A DNA stretch of 64,000 nucleotides from a virus. Made by a program: the position numbers and the translations under genes. The notes under the pieces are model-generated. The model was not told the DNA's origin. It did not search any database and worked only from the letters and a program-made list of their open reading frames with translations. Every line of letters starts with the position of its first letter. Positions within the stretch are counted from its first letter, which is position 1. Shown here one piece after another: positions 39,801 to 48,389 of this stretch. The stretch is taken from positions 1 through 64,000 of the IMG/VR virus record IMGVR_UViG_3300021168_000003; one strand, 5' to 3'.

Positions 39801-42800
39801 GCGTTGAACCATCGGGCAGCGCTCGGGACCTGCTTGGCGACGCCGGCTACGATCTCGGAGGGGCTCCGCATGCCTAGCACGGCCTTCTGGCCGGCGACGC
39901 CTGTGGACGCGGCGCGGGAGGCTACGGCTTCCTTGGCCTGGTCGCTGGCTCCGAACATCTGCTTCAGCTTGTCGATCGGGCCGTAGAGCGGGTCGGAAGG
40001 CGACGCGGGTGCGGCGCGGTTCTCCGTCATCACACGGTTACTGGTCTCCATCACCTGGTCTAGCATCGTGCGCTGGCCGCCCGCTGGCGCGCCGACGAGG
40101 CGGGCTACGATGTTCTTGAAGGCTTGCCACATAGACGTGGGCTTGCCTGGCATGGACGGGTCCGCCGGCATCGACCGGAGGGTCTCGCGGAAATCTGGGT
40201 TGGAATGGGCCTCGGCGAGGAACTCGTGAACGTTCTGCAGGCCGTAGGCGTCGCCGTCAGGCGTCTTCGCCTTGACCGCCTCGTAAAGCTTGTTCATGTC
40301 CTGGGCGGCCTGGCCGCCGGCCTCTAGCGCCTTGGCGCTGGCTGCGTGGACGGCTTCGTGCGCCAGGAGCTGGCCTGTCGCCTCACCGGGGCGCACGGTG
40401 ATCGTGTTCGTCTTGGGGTCGTACATGGCCCCCCTGTCAAACGGGAGGCCTTGATCGGAGACAACCACGTTGGCGTCCACGCCGTTACGCGACAGCAGCC
40501 GCGACACCGTCTTGACCGTGCCGTTCTCGCCGTTGGTCTGAAGGTAGTCGAGCTGGTGCTTAAGTGTTCCACCGTTGTTCGCAATGTGTTCTAGGTCCAC
40601 CCCGGTCTGGGTTGTAGGTGCTGGCGCGGCGCGCGGGCCGTAGAGACCTTTGGCAGTCGCATCTGCGACAAGGTTGCCGTGGGCCTCGAGTGCGGCCTGT
40701 GCCTCAGGGCTGAATTTGTCTAGGTGGTCGTCCCACAGAGCCGTGCCGGTGGGGTCATGCTGCAGGCCCACTTGCCATAGCTCGTTGAGGTTGGCTGCAC
40801 GCTTTGGCGTCACGCCCGGCTTGGCGACATCCGTCATCGCCCGCAGGCGGCTGAGCGACTGCTGGACTGGATCTGTAGGGGCCTTGGCTACCGCTTCCGG
40901 CGACGGGGTGCCGTCGACAGGCTTCGCGGGGGCCACGGGTTGTGGTGCGGGGGGCTCGCCGGTGACGTCCGCTCGCGCGGTTGAGACCGTGGCGGCCTCT
41001 TTGACCTTCGCCAAGACCTCTGGGACGTCCGCAGCACCCGGGTTCGTCTGAACCTTGTCCAGCACCTCGGTCAGCGCCTTGTCGCCGGCTACCGCCGGCC
41101 TAAGCTCTTGTGCTGCGTCCCAGTTGGCCTTCTCGGCCTTGGTGTCGAAAGCGTCGCGCGGGATCGCGTTCTCGGCGGTCTCTGGGATGATCTTGCCCTT
41201 ATCCGTCGGGATGTCGAGCGCCTTCGTGCCGCGAAGTTGTGCGTTCGACAACAGCGCATCACCGTTCTTTGCGGCGTCCGGCAACTTATTCAGGAACGAG
41301 GCGCGTTGCGTGTCCTTGTTCGTGTGGTCAAGTTGGTCGTAGAGCTTTTTGCCGATCGCTTGCGTCAGATCCTTAGCAGCCACCGCAGGCTCGGGTCCGC
41401 GACCTTCGAAGTCCTCGGCAGTCGGCAGGGGTGTGAGATCGTGCAGGCCTTGAACCTGTTCCGGCGCGGCGTTGGCAGCGTGGGCGTTGATCAGCGCCAC
41501 ATCTTCAGGACGTGGCTGCGGGACACCTTCGCGGCCGGCCACGACCGGCTCAGCGGCGTGCGGCGTGGTCAGGTCGGCCTCGGTAGGCGCACGGCCAATT
41601 GGCTGCGAGAGGTTACGCTCGTCCGGCGCGACGTTGTTGACATGGGCCATGGCCAGGTCGACCAGGTCCGGGGACGGCTGGGGAGTCCCTGTATCGATGG
41701 GTGCGGCTTGGCCTGCAAGGACCGGCTCGCCCCTGGTCTGGGGCTGTGGTGCGGCAGCGCGTAGCGCTTGTTCGTTCTCAACGTGGCCAGCGAGCTGCTG
41801 CTCGAACATGTTCGGCTGCTCGAGGCCTTTGAAGTGCGCGCTGAGCTGGTCAAGCCGCGCTTGCGGCGTCGCCTGGTACGGGCGGTTGGGGTTGTTCGGC
41901 TGCTCGAGCGGGAGCGGTAGTTGCGCGCCGCCTTCGGTCGATGGGCCTCGGCCTAGCGCGGCGTCGACACCGGCAGCGATATCTGCATTCGGCGCACCTT
42001 GTTCAGTTGGGGCTACCTTCGCAAGCGCGTGGAGGCCGCCGCCCATCACTACGCCGGTCGCGCCTCCGGTCAGCGCAGACGTGATCATCTCGTCCATGCG
42101 GAACGGGATGGATCGGTTGTTCATTTGCTGGGCGATAATATCTTGGCCTGCGCCGGTCACACCGCCGACGAATGCCTGGGACGCCGCGGCGCGCGCGGCC
42201 GACTTGGCGACGATACCACCGGCGAGGGTCGCTGCAGCGCGGCCTCCAGACCACGCACCAAGCGCAGCCTCCGGCACACCGAGGGCGATCGCCTTAGCGG
42301 CCTGGCCGCGGGTCAGCGGGCCGTTGGAGTCCTCTGACGTCTCGACGTTGCCGCCGATCATCTGGGGGAGCGAAGCGATGCCTGCACCGACCGCGGGGCC
42401 GACAGCCTCCGGGGCGACTACAGCAGCACCGAGTGTGGCCAGTGCGCCAGGCGCGCCCTTCAGCACCTGATAGCCGATGTTCGACGGGCTCCAAGGATGG
42501 TCTTGTGCGTTCTGCTCAAGCTCAGGGCTCTGGAAGCCTGCGGCGGTGCCGCGGAGGCGCTGGGCCCAGTCGGCCGCGGTGTTCGCAATGGTGTCAGCGC
42601 CGACGAGCTTAGCGGCGGCCTGACCGGACTGGACGACGTTGGCCGCCGTGCCGAGAGCGCCCGCGACCGGAGCTTCGACGTAGCCCATGAGACCGTTGTC
42701 GCCCGTTGACTTGGGCGGAGGCATGCCTCTGCCAGGCGCTGGACCAGCCGGCGCGGTAGGGGGTGGTGCGTAAGCCTGTGAGAGGATGTCGTCGTAGATC

Positions 42801-42805
42801 GACAT
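36863..42805 (-). CDS. Giant ejected-type virion protein with zincin domain, 1980 aa
   Basis: The N-terminal ~450 residues are Pro/Ala/Gln-rich, with PGRGMPPPKS near residue 28. Around residues 770-880 a metallopeptidase-like domain has GQLLAHEAVHAAS (HExxH, ~815) and NVHEFLAEA further on, like the zincin domains of phage polyvalent proteins. Long helical regions follow, and the C-terminal third (GMFGDFSPLINQFMSY, GAMGMPMAAVFASVY) is amphipathic and membrane-interacting in character. The length and position before the adaptor fit an internal protein injected with DNA, perhaps carrying cell-wall or host-protein cleaving activity. Confidence 0.75.
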   Translation of the reverse strand: MSIYDDILSQAYAPPPTAPAGPAPGRGMPPPKSTGDNGLMGYVEAPVAGALGTAANVVQSGQAAAKLVGADTIANTAADWAQRLRGTAAGFQSPELEQNAQDHPWSPSNIGYQVLKGAPGALATLGAAVVAPEAVGPAVGAGIASLPQMIGGNVETSEDSNGPLTRGQAAKAIALGVPEAALGAWSGGRAAATLAGGIVAKSAARAAASQAFVGGVTGAGQDIIAQQMNNRSIPFRMDEMITSALTGGATGVVMGGGLHALAKVAPTEQGAPNADIAAGVDAALGRGPSTEGGAQLPLPLEQPNNPNRPYQATPQARLDQLSAHFKGLEQPNMFEQQLAGHVENEQALRAAAPQPQTRGEPVLAGQAAPIDTGTPQPSPDLVDLAMAHVNNVAPDERNLSQPIGRAPTEADLTTPHAAEPVVAGREGVPQPRPEDVALINAHAANAAPEQVQGLHDLTPLPTAEDFEGRGPEPAVAAKDLTQAIGKKLYDQLDHTNKDTQRASFLNKLPDAAKNGDALLSNAQLRGTKALDIPTDKGKIIPETAENAIPRDAFDTKAEKANWDAAQELRPAVAGDKALTEVLDKVQTNPGAADVPEVLAKVKEAATVSTARADVTGEPPAPQPVAPAKPVDGTPSPEAVAKAPTDPVQQSLSRLRAMTDVAKPGVTPKRAANLNELWQVGLQHDPTGTALWDDHLDKFSPEAQAALEAHGNLVADATAKGLYGPRAAPAPTTQTGVDLEHIANNGGTLKHQLDYLQTNGENGTVKTVSRLLSRNGVDANVVVSDQGLPFDRGAMYDPKTNTITVRPGEATGQLLAHEAVHAASAKALEAGGQAAQDMNKLYEAVKAKTPDGDAYGLQNVHEFLAEAHSNPDFRETLRSMPADPSMPGKPTSMWQAFKNIVARLVGAPAGGQRTMLDQVMETSNRVMTENRAAPASPSDPLYGPIDKLKQMFGASDQAKEAVASRAASTGVAGQKAVLGMRSPSEIVAGVAKQVPSAARWFNAVETESNQKNAWNKSRAVAHNAYMALTGAERAGHDAAAAATYFGIDPRKPPAQMNPELMRQPNAPELLRAANDAYRTYNGLSPAAKAAFQMRVDTNQASKAASFAMALDRTMKFLHPELTAGFENNPARDYQMSKAGMEAHDAPALSKKFWTDEIDKRMATVSAAANAEKVMAPGGDMTKASQAARDKVESLERWVDGADALKKSFDGVPYFRAGRGNGNFFAAGTIAPDETGLPKAAAVAAINARLEKDGFGDSIIDRANGNNKMYIKTDSLDKVQRLEAAFRDLQKQGHLSADDPVSSGSAEQAVHHGVAPKFMQDVISTIEANKPTLPDDMDPTAKAEFMAAWNKSAQDMTRDLMDMLSDSSPTKINAERKDVQGMAMDVGRQARDTDANVSAMLARQGTADDKGAAISGMRDDMRSLNENEAVTPADRKTAQDAVTELMNRETRRPTTKPNGLVNALTWITRASEIGFNPAYFVTLHAQDWTYSWGELGKTHGMAASARELAKAELPSIKVMRAMTKDPDWSFAGMRKSTLEKGGVSEKDAEYLTALDNMGAMTHGALTQSMFSEEGEGLRAKIANMSTAMGRYAEVQPRIKLALAARALWRGEAKDGPLLDFAAKKIKGAQFDYSAENAPRQLTRSGMFGDFSPLINQFMSYRTKATEKLIREFHQMFAGETAQDKVEAGKFLAAHLAATTVLAGAMGMPMAAVFASVYDKMADELTGSPTHDIMGSFRHYLALTYGKTAGIAMARGIPAALGVDLSHLGDQKIAPGSDLLMMWSEKRKFEDAEKDWLKNLAGSSVGLAMNWGLGARDMANGDYVNGAVKMAPEALKGPIEALRDKLYGYRDKGGTPLGITPRGIDLALEAMGFDPTKVATMQMNKNVLSGLEARRQYQSQNITQHLAKAEQLHDPAAMKYWEQQSTDYQHEWPGMKPPIADLGRYLDTHLREAAEAKALGAPMGIRPNNVTERKFFSGGMLQP

Positions 42806-42807
42806 CG

Positions 42808-44079
42808 TTATTGGACCGGGTTGCCGTTTTCGTCCGTCTGATCGGTCGTTCCGTCATTGTACGTCTTGACGTAGGGTGCGGACCCGCTGAACGTCTGCAT
42901 CTCGCGTTCGAGCTCGATCAGCGCGGCATTACGCGCGTCACCCTTCGGCATCCCGGCGAGCCGGCCGCCCTGCTGGCCGATCAGCGCGTTGAACACGGCC
43001 GTCTTCGGATCGTAATGCTGCATGCCCCACATCATCTGCATCTGGTGCAGGTTCATGCCGCGGGTCGCCTTGACGAACTCGTCAGGCAGATACGCGCTGG
43101 GCGCGCCGATCGCGTGCTGTTGCGCGGGCGAGAGCTGGTGCTGGCTCGCCGCGTGGGGCGCGTGGCGGGGCTGCGCGGCGACCGGGCCCTCATCGGTCAC
43201 GGTGGCCTGATCCTGCGCAGTCGGGACCGGAACGGGTTGGCCTGGGGCAGGCATACCACGGCCACCGGCAGGTAGGCCTGCGGCGTGATTTAGGATGTCG
43301 TGACGAGCCTGTGACAGATCGAAGCCGCCAGCTTGGGGGCTGGTCTGCATCCTAGCAGCAAGGCTTTCAGGTAGCGCCGCAACTTGCTCAGGAGCGACGG
43401 CGTCGTGGGGGAGTGCGCTAGGTGCGGCTGTCGGAGCCGCGGCGGCAGGGGCTGCGGCGGCAGGGGCTGCGGCGGCAGGGGCTGCCGTAGCGGGTGCGGG
43501 GGCCGCAGGGCCTCCGAATACCGCGGACGAGAGGTAGTCGCGGGCGTTGTGAAGCATCGCGCCGATGCCCCCACCGGTGCCGGCCTCTGCGGCTGGCGTA
43601 AACCGCTGAGCGGTGACCGGTGTGCCGGCGTTCTTCACCGCGTTAATAGCGTTGGAAATAGTAGCGCCCTCGTTCTGAGGTGCGAACCGGTTGGTGTCGG
43701 CGGCGGGTGGCGCAACGTAATTCGGGTCGAGGATGCGGGTCGGAGCGCCAATGCGCACGCCTGGGTCGCCCGGCTGAACAGTGCCCCCTTCTGCGAAATG
43801 CTGCACCGGTTTAGCGGTGGCATCATTCATGGCCTTGTCGAATAGGCTGGAGAACCCACTGACCGCAACACCCTGAGGGGTCACTGAGTTGATGGCGTCG
43901 ATAATCTTCGAGTTGCCGGACGGCTGCACGGTGGTGGTGCCTTCGGCGAAGTGGGCAGGCTTTTTCGGCGGCACCATGCCGCGCGCGGATGTCTGGGTGT
44001 GGCTCGGGGGCGCGACGGGGTACGCCGGCAGCGGAGCCGGCTTGGTCTCTTGCGGCTTGATTGCGGGTGCGATAGCCAT
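42808..44079 (-). CDS. Ala/Pro-rich internal virion protein, 423 aa
   Basis: It lies between the adaptor and the giant protein. The N-terminal part contains ARGMVPPKKPAHFAEG, QHFAEGGTVQPGDPG and a PAAAAPAAAAP run encoded by a DNA repeat. The C-terminal ~120 residues are helical with MQMMWGMQHYDPKTAVFNAL. Probably an internal or connector-associated virion protein. It shares the GMxPPK motif with three other gene products. Confidence 0.6.
   Translation of the reverse strand: MAIAPAIKPQETKPAPLPAYPVAPPSHTQTSARGMVPPKKPAHFAEGTTTVQPSGNSKIIDAINSVTPQGVAVSGFSSLFDKAMNDATAKPVQHFAEGGTVQPGDPGVRIGAPTRILDPNYVAPPAADTNRFAPQNEGATISNAINAVKNAGTPVTAQRFTPAAEAGTGGGIGAMLHNARDYLSSAVFGGPAAPAPATAAPAAAAPAAAAPAAAAPTAAPSALPHDAVAPEQVAALPESLAARMQTSPQAGGFDLSQARHDILNHAAGLPAGGRGMPAPGQPVPVPTAQDQATVTDEGPVAAQPRHAPHAASQHQLSPAQQHAIGAPSAYLPDEFVKATRGMNLHQMQMMWGMQHYDPKTAVFNALIGQQGGRLAGMPKGDARNAALIELEREMQTFSGSAPYVKTYNDGTTDQTDENGNPVQ
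43436..43495. repeat. Short tandem GCTGCGGCGGCAGGG repeat
   Basis: About three to four copies of a 15-bp unit encode the PAAAA run. The number of copies could vary by slippage without breaking the frame. Confidence 0.7.
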
Positions 44080-44080
44080 C

Positions 44081-44908
44081 TCAACTTTCCCAAGTCCAGC
44101 CGTTGTTGCCGAAGCCCCACTGCAGAGGTGTGAAGAACTTCCGCAGCGCTATGCGGCGCGCTTTGTCGACATTCGCCAAGAACTTCTTCTCGAAGTTCTC
44201 TGCGCGCTCGACGGCGTTGGCCCCCGCCACGTCAGTGTCCACGTTCGAGAGCGCAAGATACGCTGCGTGATCAAGTATGTCTAGGTGGTTGGCGGCCGGG
44301 ATTTCGGGGTAAGCGTTGAGGTTCTTGATGGTGAGATCGTCGATCGGCTCGCGGCACACGCGCAGCTGCACGACGTTGCCGTCGTAGGGCGCGGCGCAGA
44401 TCGGGTAGAGCCGCAGGCTCATGGCCCCGAAACTACCATTGGCGTCAGCAACGACGCCCTCGTCAGTGGCGAATGCGCGAGGCTTGCCGGGCGGCAGGTT
44501 CTCGAGCTGGTTGACGTCGAACAGCATCAGGTCTGGAGTGTGGTAGGTGTCGAACCCGTCGTGCCCCGCCTTCACTAGATCTTGGAAGTCGGGTGGGTTC
44601 GTCACGGTCGGCTGAACCACGGACACGCCGCCGAGCTGGCGTGCGGAAATCACCGCCACGATGCTGGGATCAAGCGGGTAGAACTCTTGGCTGTCGACGG
44701 TGGTGACCCTGGTGATCGTCGAGGTGTAGTCGCGGATGCAGAGGCTCTCGCGCGCGAACTTGCGCGCGGCCTCGTTGATATAGCGAACGAGCTGGTCGTC
44801 ATCCCACAGATAGTCAGTGGACGCGCCACTTACCTGGTCTGACACGTCGTGGAGCCGGCCCTTGCGCAACTCTTTGAGCAGGGCACCTAGTTTCCAGCCG
44901 GCAGCCAT
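44081..44908 (-). CDS. Head-tail adaptor (SU10-like), 275 aa
   Basis: ATG at 44908 follows AGGAG at eight bases; GTG 44917 is too close to the ribosome site. The N-terminus, LWDDDQLVRYINEAARKFARESL, and the C-terminal DHAAYLALSNVDTD then ENFEKKFLANVDKARR match the podovirus adaptor family that sits below the portal (SU10-type). This supports a short-tailed virion. Confidence 0.7.
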   Translation of the reverse strand: MAAGWKLGALLKELRKGRLHDVSDQVSGASTDYLWDDDQLVRYINEAARKFARESLCIRDYTSTITRVTTVDSQEFYPLDPSIVAVISARQLGGVSVVQPTVTNPPDFQDLVKAGHDGFDTYHTPDLMLFDVNQLENLPPGKPRAFATDEGVVADANGSFGAMSLRLYPICAAPYDGNVVQLRVCREPIDDLTIKNLNAYPEIPAANHLDILDHAAYLALSNVDTDVAGANAVERAENFEKKFLANVDKARRIALRKFFTPLQWGFGNNGWTWES

Positions 44909-44922
44909 GGGGCGCACTCCTG

Positions 44923-45387
44923 TTAGGCGACAGGGGCCGCCACGATCGAGTACGGGAACCGTAGTCGCTGACGATACCCTACTACCTGCAGTGTGTCCGG
45001 GTCAACGTCAGGAATGTCTTCGACCGCGGCCTCCAGGACATCGACGATGCCTTGCGGCACGAACGCCTTCTTGCCCGGCTTGAGCAGGAACCCTGCGCCG
45101 TTGATGCCGAAGAACTGGCCTTGGCCCCGCATGATATGAGGGCTTTCCTGGAGCACGATCCAGACGCGGTTCTGGAGGACGTTCGGCGCGGCGTTGACCT
45201 TGGCGACGATGCCCGGCTCAACCGCTGCGATCGCGGCGGCGGCGTTGGCTGCAGCCGCCTCTGGCGTCGCACTCATTTCGGCCATGAGCTCCGCGCGGAG
45301 CTGGGCTTTAAGGGCTGCCAAGATTTCGGTCTGGGACCTGCGCTTGCGCTTGATGGGGGTATTCTTGGTCTCGAGTTCTTCGGTCAT
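44923..45387 (-). CDS. Small virion protein, 154 aa
   Basis: ATG at 45387 with AGGAG upstream. A basic N-terminus (KRKRRSQTEILAALK) and an Ala-rich helix precede a strand-rich C-terminal half (RVWIVLQESPHI, GKKAFVPQGIVDV). Located between decoration proteins and adaptor. Possibly head completion. No family is recognised. Confidence 0.6.
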   Translation of the reverse strand: MTEELETKNTPIKRKRRSQTEILAALKAQLRAELMAEMSATPEAAAANAAAAIAAVEPGIVAKVNAAPNVLQNRVWIVLQESPHIMRGQGQFFGINGAGFLLKPGKKAFVPQGIVDVLEAAVEDIPDVDPDTLQVVGYRQRLRFPYSIVAAPVA

Positions 45388-45551
45388 GTTAAGTCTCCTG
45401 TGTTGAGTAACGTCCAGCCTTGGGTGGTGATCCACCTAAGGAAGTCTTCAGCGATCTGCTCATCAGTTGCGCCAGCATTGTGAACTGCGGCAAAGCCGCC
45501 TGAGTTCGCCCAGGCGACGATCATCTGCTTCGCAGCCTCATCGACCGGCAC
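45384..45551 (-). CDS. Small protein, 55 aa
   Basis: GTG 45551 sits in the context GAGGACACTGACGTG, and the TGA overlaps the next ATG (ATGA). The product is helical (VDEAAKQMIVAWANSGG, EQIAEDFLRWITTQG). The CACTGAC motif here coincides with the translation start. Confidence 0.55.
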   Translation of the reverse strand: MPVDEAAKQMIVAWANSGGFAAVHNAGATDEQIAEDFLRWITTQGWTLLNTGDLT

Positions 45552-45561
45552 GTCAGTGTCC

Positions 45562-46215
45562 TCAGGCCTTAAGGATGGCGAACCCGATCTTGATGGCGGC
45601 GTTCAGCGCGACCGAAGCGTCCACGTTCTTGACGATGACCGTCAGTGTGTTGGACGTGCATTTCGCAGACAAGAGCTGCGGGGTGCCGGCGGTGCCGTTG
45701 CTGTCGATCGAGACAAGGGCCAAGTCGCCTGCGGCGACCGTGCTGTTTGTCAGGGTCAAGGTGTAGGACGACCCGGCCGCCGTAGAAAGAGCTTCAGACG
45801 TGACGATACCGGCCGACTTGTTGAGGGTGGCTGCGCCGGCCGTGGCCGTGGCGGTCTTGGTGCCTGTGTCGAGTTTGAGGCTCTGCACCGTCGCGAGGCC
45901 CGACGTAACGATGGTCGTCACAGCGGTGACCGCGCCGCTGATAGCAGCCGAGGCAGCGGTGACCGCGCCGGTGATGGCCGCGGAGGCCGCCGAGATCGCG
46001 CCGGTCAGCGTGGCCGCGCCCGTGAGCGCAGTCGTGCCGGTGACTGACAAGTTACCGCCGACCGAGAGGTCGGAGCCGGAGTTGATCGACGTCGCGGATG
46101 CGCCGACGATGAGCGCCTTGAAGGCGGTCTTGCTGGCGTCGGCCTCGATCGGCCGCGCATCAGCCTGGAACGCCACGATGTTGCCGTAGGCGTCAGTGGC
46201 TACGATGGTGCTCAT
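45562..46215 (-). CDS. Virion decoration protein with collagen/adhesin-head-like repeats, 217 aa
   Basis: ATG at 46215 with GAGG upstream. Residues ~50-110 have short repeats (NLSVTGTTALTGAATLTG, AITGAVTAASAAISG), like trimeric adhesin heads. The last ~85 residues (SEALSTAAGSSYTLTLTN to NAAIKIGFAIL) are clearly paralogous to the C-terminus of the neighbouring 46223 protein. Likely a capsid surface protein. Confidence 0.6.
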   Translation of the reverse strand: MSTIVATDAYGNIVAFQADARPIEADASKTAFKALIVGASATSINSGSDLSVGGNLSVTGTTALTGAATLTGAISAASAAITGAVTAASAAISGAVTAVTTIVTSGLATVQSLKLDTGTKTATATAGAATLNKSAGIVTSEALSTAAGSSYTLTLTNSTVAAGDLALVSIDSNGTAGTPQLLSAKCTSNTLTVIVKNVDASVALNAAIKIGFAILKA

Positions 46216-46222
46216 GGCAACC

Positions 46223-46603
46223 TCAGTTGAAAACGACGAACTGGATCTTGATCGCCGCGTTGAAAGCCGCCGAGGCGTGGATGTTCTGGATGATGATGAC
46301 CACCGAGCCGGCCGCAGGCTTGACCGAGGCAACCGTCGGCGTGCCGCCAGTGCCTGCGCCGAGGTTGACCGAAACCATCACGAGCGAGCTCGCGAGGATC
46401 TTGTTGTTCGTCAGCGTCAGCGTGTACGTCGACCCAGCGGTCGTCGTCAGGGCTTCCGACGTGATGTTGCCGAAACCGGCATTGAGCGTGGCAGCGTTCG
46501 AAGCAGCCGTGGCGACTTCATTGCCGACCGGAGTCGTGCTCTGGTCATCGACCTGGATCGAGATGCGGTCGCCGCCGCCGGTGCGGATGGAATGGGCCTT
46601 CAT
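46223..46603 (-). CDS. Virion decoration protein, paralogue of 45562, 126 aa
   Basis: ATG with AAGGAG upstream. The C-terminal ~85 residues (SEALTTTAGSTYTLTLTN, HASAAFNAAIKIQFVVF) match those of the adjacent gene, indicating tandem duplication. The N-terminus is different. Probably a trimer on the capsid. Confidence 0.6.
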   Translation of the reverse strand: MKAHSIRTGGGDRISIQVDDQSTTPVGNEVATAASNAATLNAGFGNITSEALTTTAGSTYTLTLTNNKILASSLVMVSVNLGAGTGGTPTVASVKPAAGSVVIIIQNIHASAAFNAAIKIQFVVFN

Positions 46604-46620
46604 GGGAGTTGCTCCTTAGT

Positions 46621-46646
46621 AAAACGGGGGGCGCGATGGCCCCCCG
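46621..46646 (-). terminator. Terminator between virion genes, reading left
   Basis: CGGGGGGC and GCCCCCCG form a perfect 8-bp stem with a six-base loop, and on the minus strand TTTT follows. It would end or reduce transcripts from the capsid gene side. Confidence 0.75.
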
Positions 46647-46681
46647 CATAGACGTGCCCTGCGAGGGTCCGTCTGGATGGA

Positions 46682-47212
46682 TTACGCCAGGATGCGGAAC
46701 GTGCAGACCTGGGAAGCGACGACCAGGGCGGCCGGGAACTTGACGTAGCAGACGTTGCCGTCGCCGCCGTCCGAGTCCGCGAACACCGCCATGGCTCCCG
46801 AGGTCAGCTCGGCTTCGTCGGCTCCGACGAGCGAGGAGATCTCGTATGCGCCCATGCCGTGCATCCACTGGTAGAAGCCGACTTCCGTGGTCGTGAGACC
46901 AACGTTCAGTTCGATCTTCGTCGGGTAGAAGCCAACCGGTATGAAGACGGCCACGGCCGAACCAGCCTGCGTGAACCCGCCAGCGATGCCGTCGTTGCCT
47001 TCGCCGCCGACTTGGCGGCAGTTGGCGGCGATCAGCGTGTAGGTGTCGCTGCCCGAGGCGGAGATGGGGGCGGCGGCGTTCTGATTGACCGAGCCGGTGG
47101 TGCTGCCAGCAGTGGCAGAAACGCCCATGTTCTGGAGGTTACCCGGAGCGACGTAGGTCGAGGGGAACGACGTGCCATGGATGGCCGGGTCGATGATGCC
47201 GTAAGCGGTCAT
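46682..47212 (-). CDS. Virion structural protein, 176 aa
   Basis: ATG 47212 is directly downstream of the capsid gene. The product is Ala/Gly/Thr-rich, with GSDTYTLIAANCRQVGGEG and a YPTKIELNVGLTTTEVGFYQW segment. Abundant small residues and strands suggest a capsid decoration or fibre-base protein. Confidence 0.6.
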   Translation of the reverse strand: MTAYGIIDPAIHGTSFPSTYVAPGNLQNMGVSATAGSTTGSVNQNAAAPISASGSDTYTLIAANCRQVGGEGNDGIAGGFTQAGSAVAVFIPVGFYPTKIELNVGLTTTEVGFYQWMHGMGAYEISSLVGADEAELTSGAMAVFADSDGGDGNVCYVKFPAALVVASQVCTFRILA

Positions 47213-47240
47213 TGGAGCTCTCCTGAGCTGAAAGGGTTGA

Positions 47241-47259
47241 CGGGGGCACTAGGCCCCCG
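47241..47259 (-). other. Hairpin after the capsid gene
   Basis: CGGGGGC and GCCCCCG pair across five bases. No T-run follows, so it may stabilise the capsid mRNA or act as a partial terminator. Confidence 0.5.
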
Positions 47260-47267
47260 CGTTTGGA

Positions 47268-48329
47268 TTACGCCGTCGCGCCAACTTCGAGGCGAGCCAT
47301 GAAGGCGTCCTGAAGGATGACCGTGCCGGTCCAGAGCTTCCACCCGACCGTCCCGCGCTGCCCGAGGGGGTCGCCCGCGGCCGGCTTGGGGTTCACGACC
47401 ATGGGGGCCATCGAGCTCTTGCCCTTGAGGGGCACGATCCCGAACGCATCTCTTCCGAACACGAGGATCGGATAGATGTCGGCGGAGGTGCCGGTCGTCG
47501 AGCGCAAGCTGCCCTTCGCCCCACCAGCGTCGGCAACCGGAGCCGCAATCGTCGTCAGGATGTAGCGGACCTGCTCGACCGACCCGATTTCGCCCTCGAA
47601 GGGGGACGTGTGCGGGCCGTACTTCGCGACCGGCACGAAGCCAGTCATGTTGCGGATGTCGCTCTCGAGATCCGGGTGGCCAACCGCCATGTAAGCGGCT
47701 TCGACCGAGGTCGTGTTGAAGGCAGGCGTGCTCGCGACAACCTTGGTTATTTTCTTCGCGTTCTGCCTGTTCAGGCCCGTCGTCACCCGGCGCTGATCGG
47801 CGAGGGCGACCGCAGTCACGACCGACGAGCGGCCAGAGACGTTGTTGCCGTACCAGACGTTCGTGCCGGCCTTGAGGACGTTCCAGCGGAGCGTCTCGAC
47901 GGTCACCGCGGCGTTCTCGCCGAGGATTTCCGTCATCTGCGCCAGGACAGGGTCCGTGTGCGTGTCCAGGATCACGTCAGTGATCGTGGCGAAATTTCCG
48001 TATTGGAACAGCTGGACCGTGTAGTCCGTGTTGGTCAGCGTCGCGCCGGAGGGCGTCACGCCTTCCGTCAACGGCGTCGTGGCCGTCGGGATGCTGAACG
48101 CCGTGCCAGCGCCGTTCGTGCCTGCACCGTTGTCCGGGCCGGCCGCGCCGCCAGCGCCCGTCAGGTAGTAACGACGGAACTTGGCAGTCTGCGTGGACTG
48201 GGTCGGGAGGGGATAGGTCTGGCCGAATTTCTCTAGAACGAGCAAGGGCATAGCCCGCTCGAGCATTTTGACGACACTGTACGCGGCTACTGCCGGCGAA
48301 ATGTCACCATAACTCGTGATCGCAACCAT
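47268..48329 (-). CDS. Major capsid protein, N4-gp56 type
   Basis: A 353-residue product. The opening MLERAMPLLVLEKFGQTYPLP then TAKFRRYYL is the mark of the N4-gp56 capsid family, as is TDYTVQLFQYGNFATITD followed by EILGENAAVTVETLRWNVL. It will form the icosahedral shell with an HK97-like fold. Gene order scaffold-capsid is normal. Confidence 0.88.
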   Translation of the reverse strand: MVAITSYGDISPAVAAYSVVKMLERAMPLLVLEKFGQTYPLPTQSTQTAKFRRYYLTGAGGAAGPDNGAGTNGAGTAFSIPTATTPLTEGVTPSGATLTNTDYTVQLFQYGNFATITDVILDTHTDPVLAQMTEILGENAAVTVETLRWNVLKAGTNVWYGNNVSGRSSVVTAVALADQRRVTTGLNRQNAKKITKVVASTPAFNTTSVEAAYMAVGHPDLESDIRNMTGFVPVAKYGPHTSPFEGEIGSVEQVRYILTTIAAPVADAGGAKGSLRSTTGTSADIYPILVFGRDAFGIVPLKGKSSMAPMVVNPKPAAGDPLGQRGTVGWKLWTGTVILQDAFMARLEVGATA

Positions 48330-48389
48330 CGTGGGGCTCCATTAGCCAAAGGGTTTCGGGCCTTGGCAGTGGAGCGCCGCGCGGTTCGC

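Noticed and set aside
36863-42805. N4-type virion RNA polymerase
   Set aside because: The giant gene has no polymerase motifs and is much shorter than the ~3500-residue N4 enzyme.
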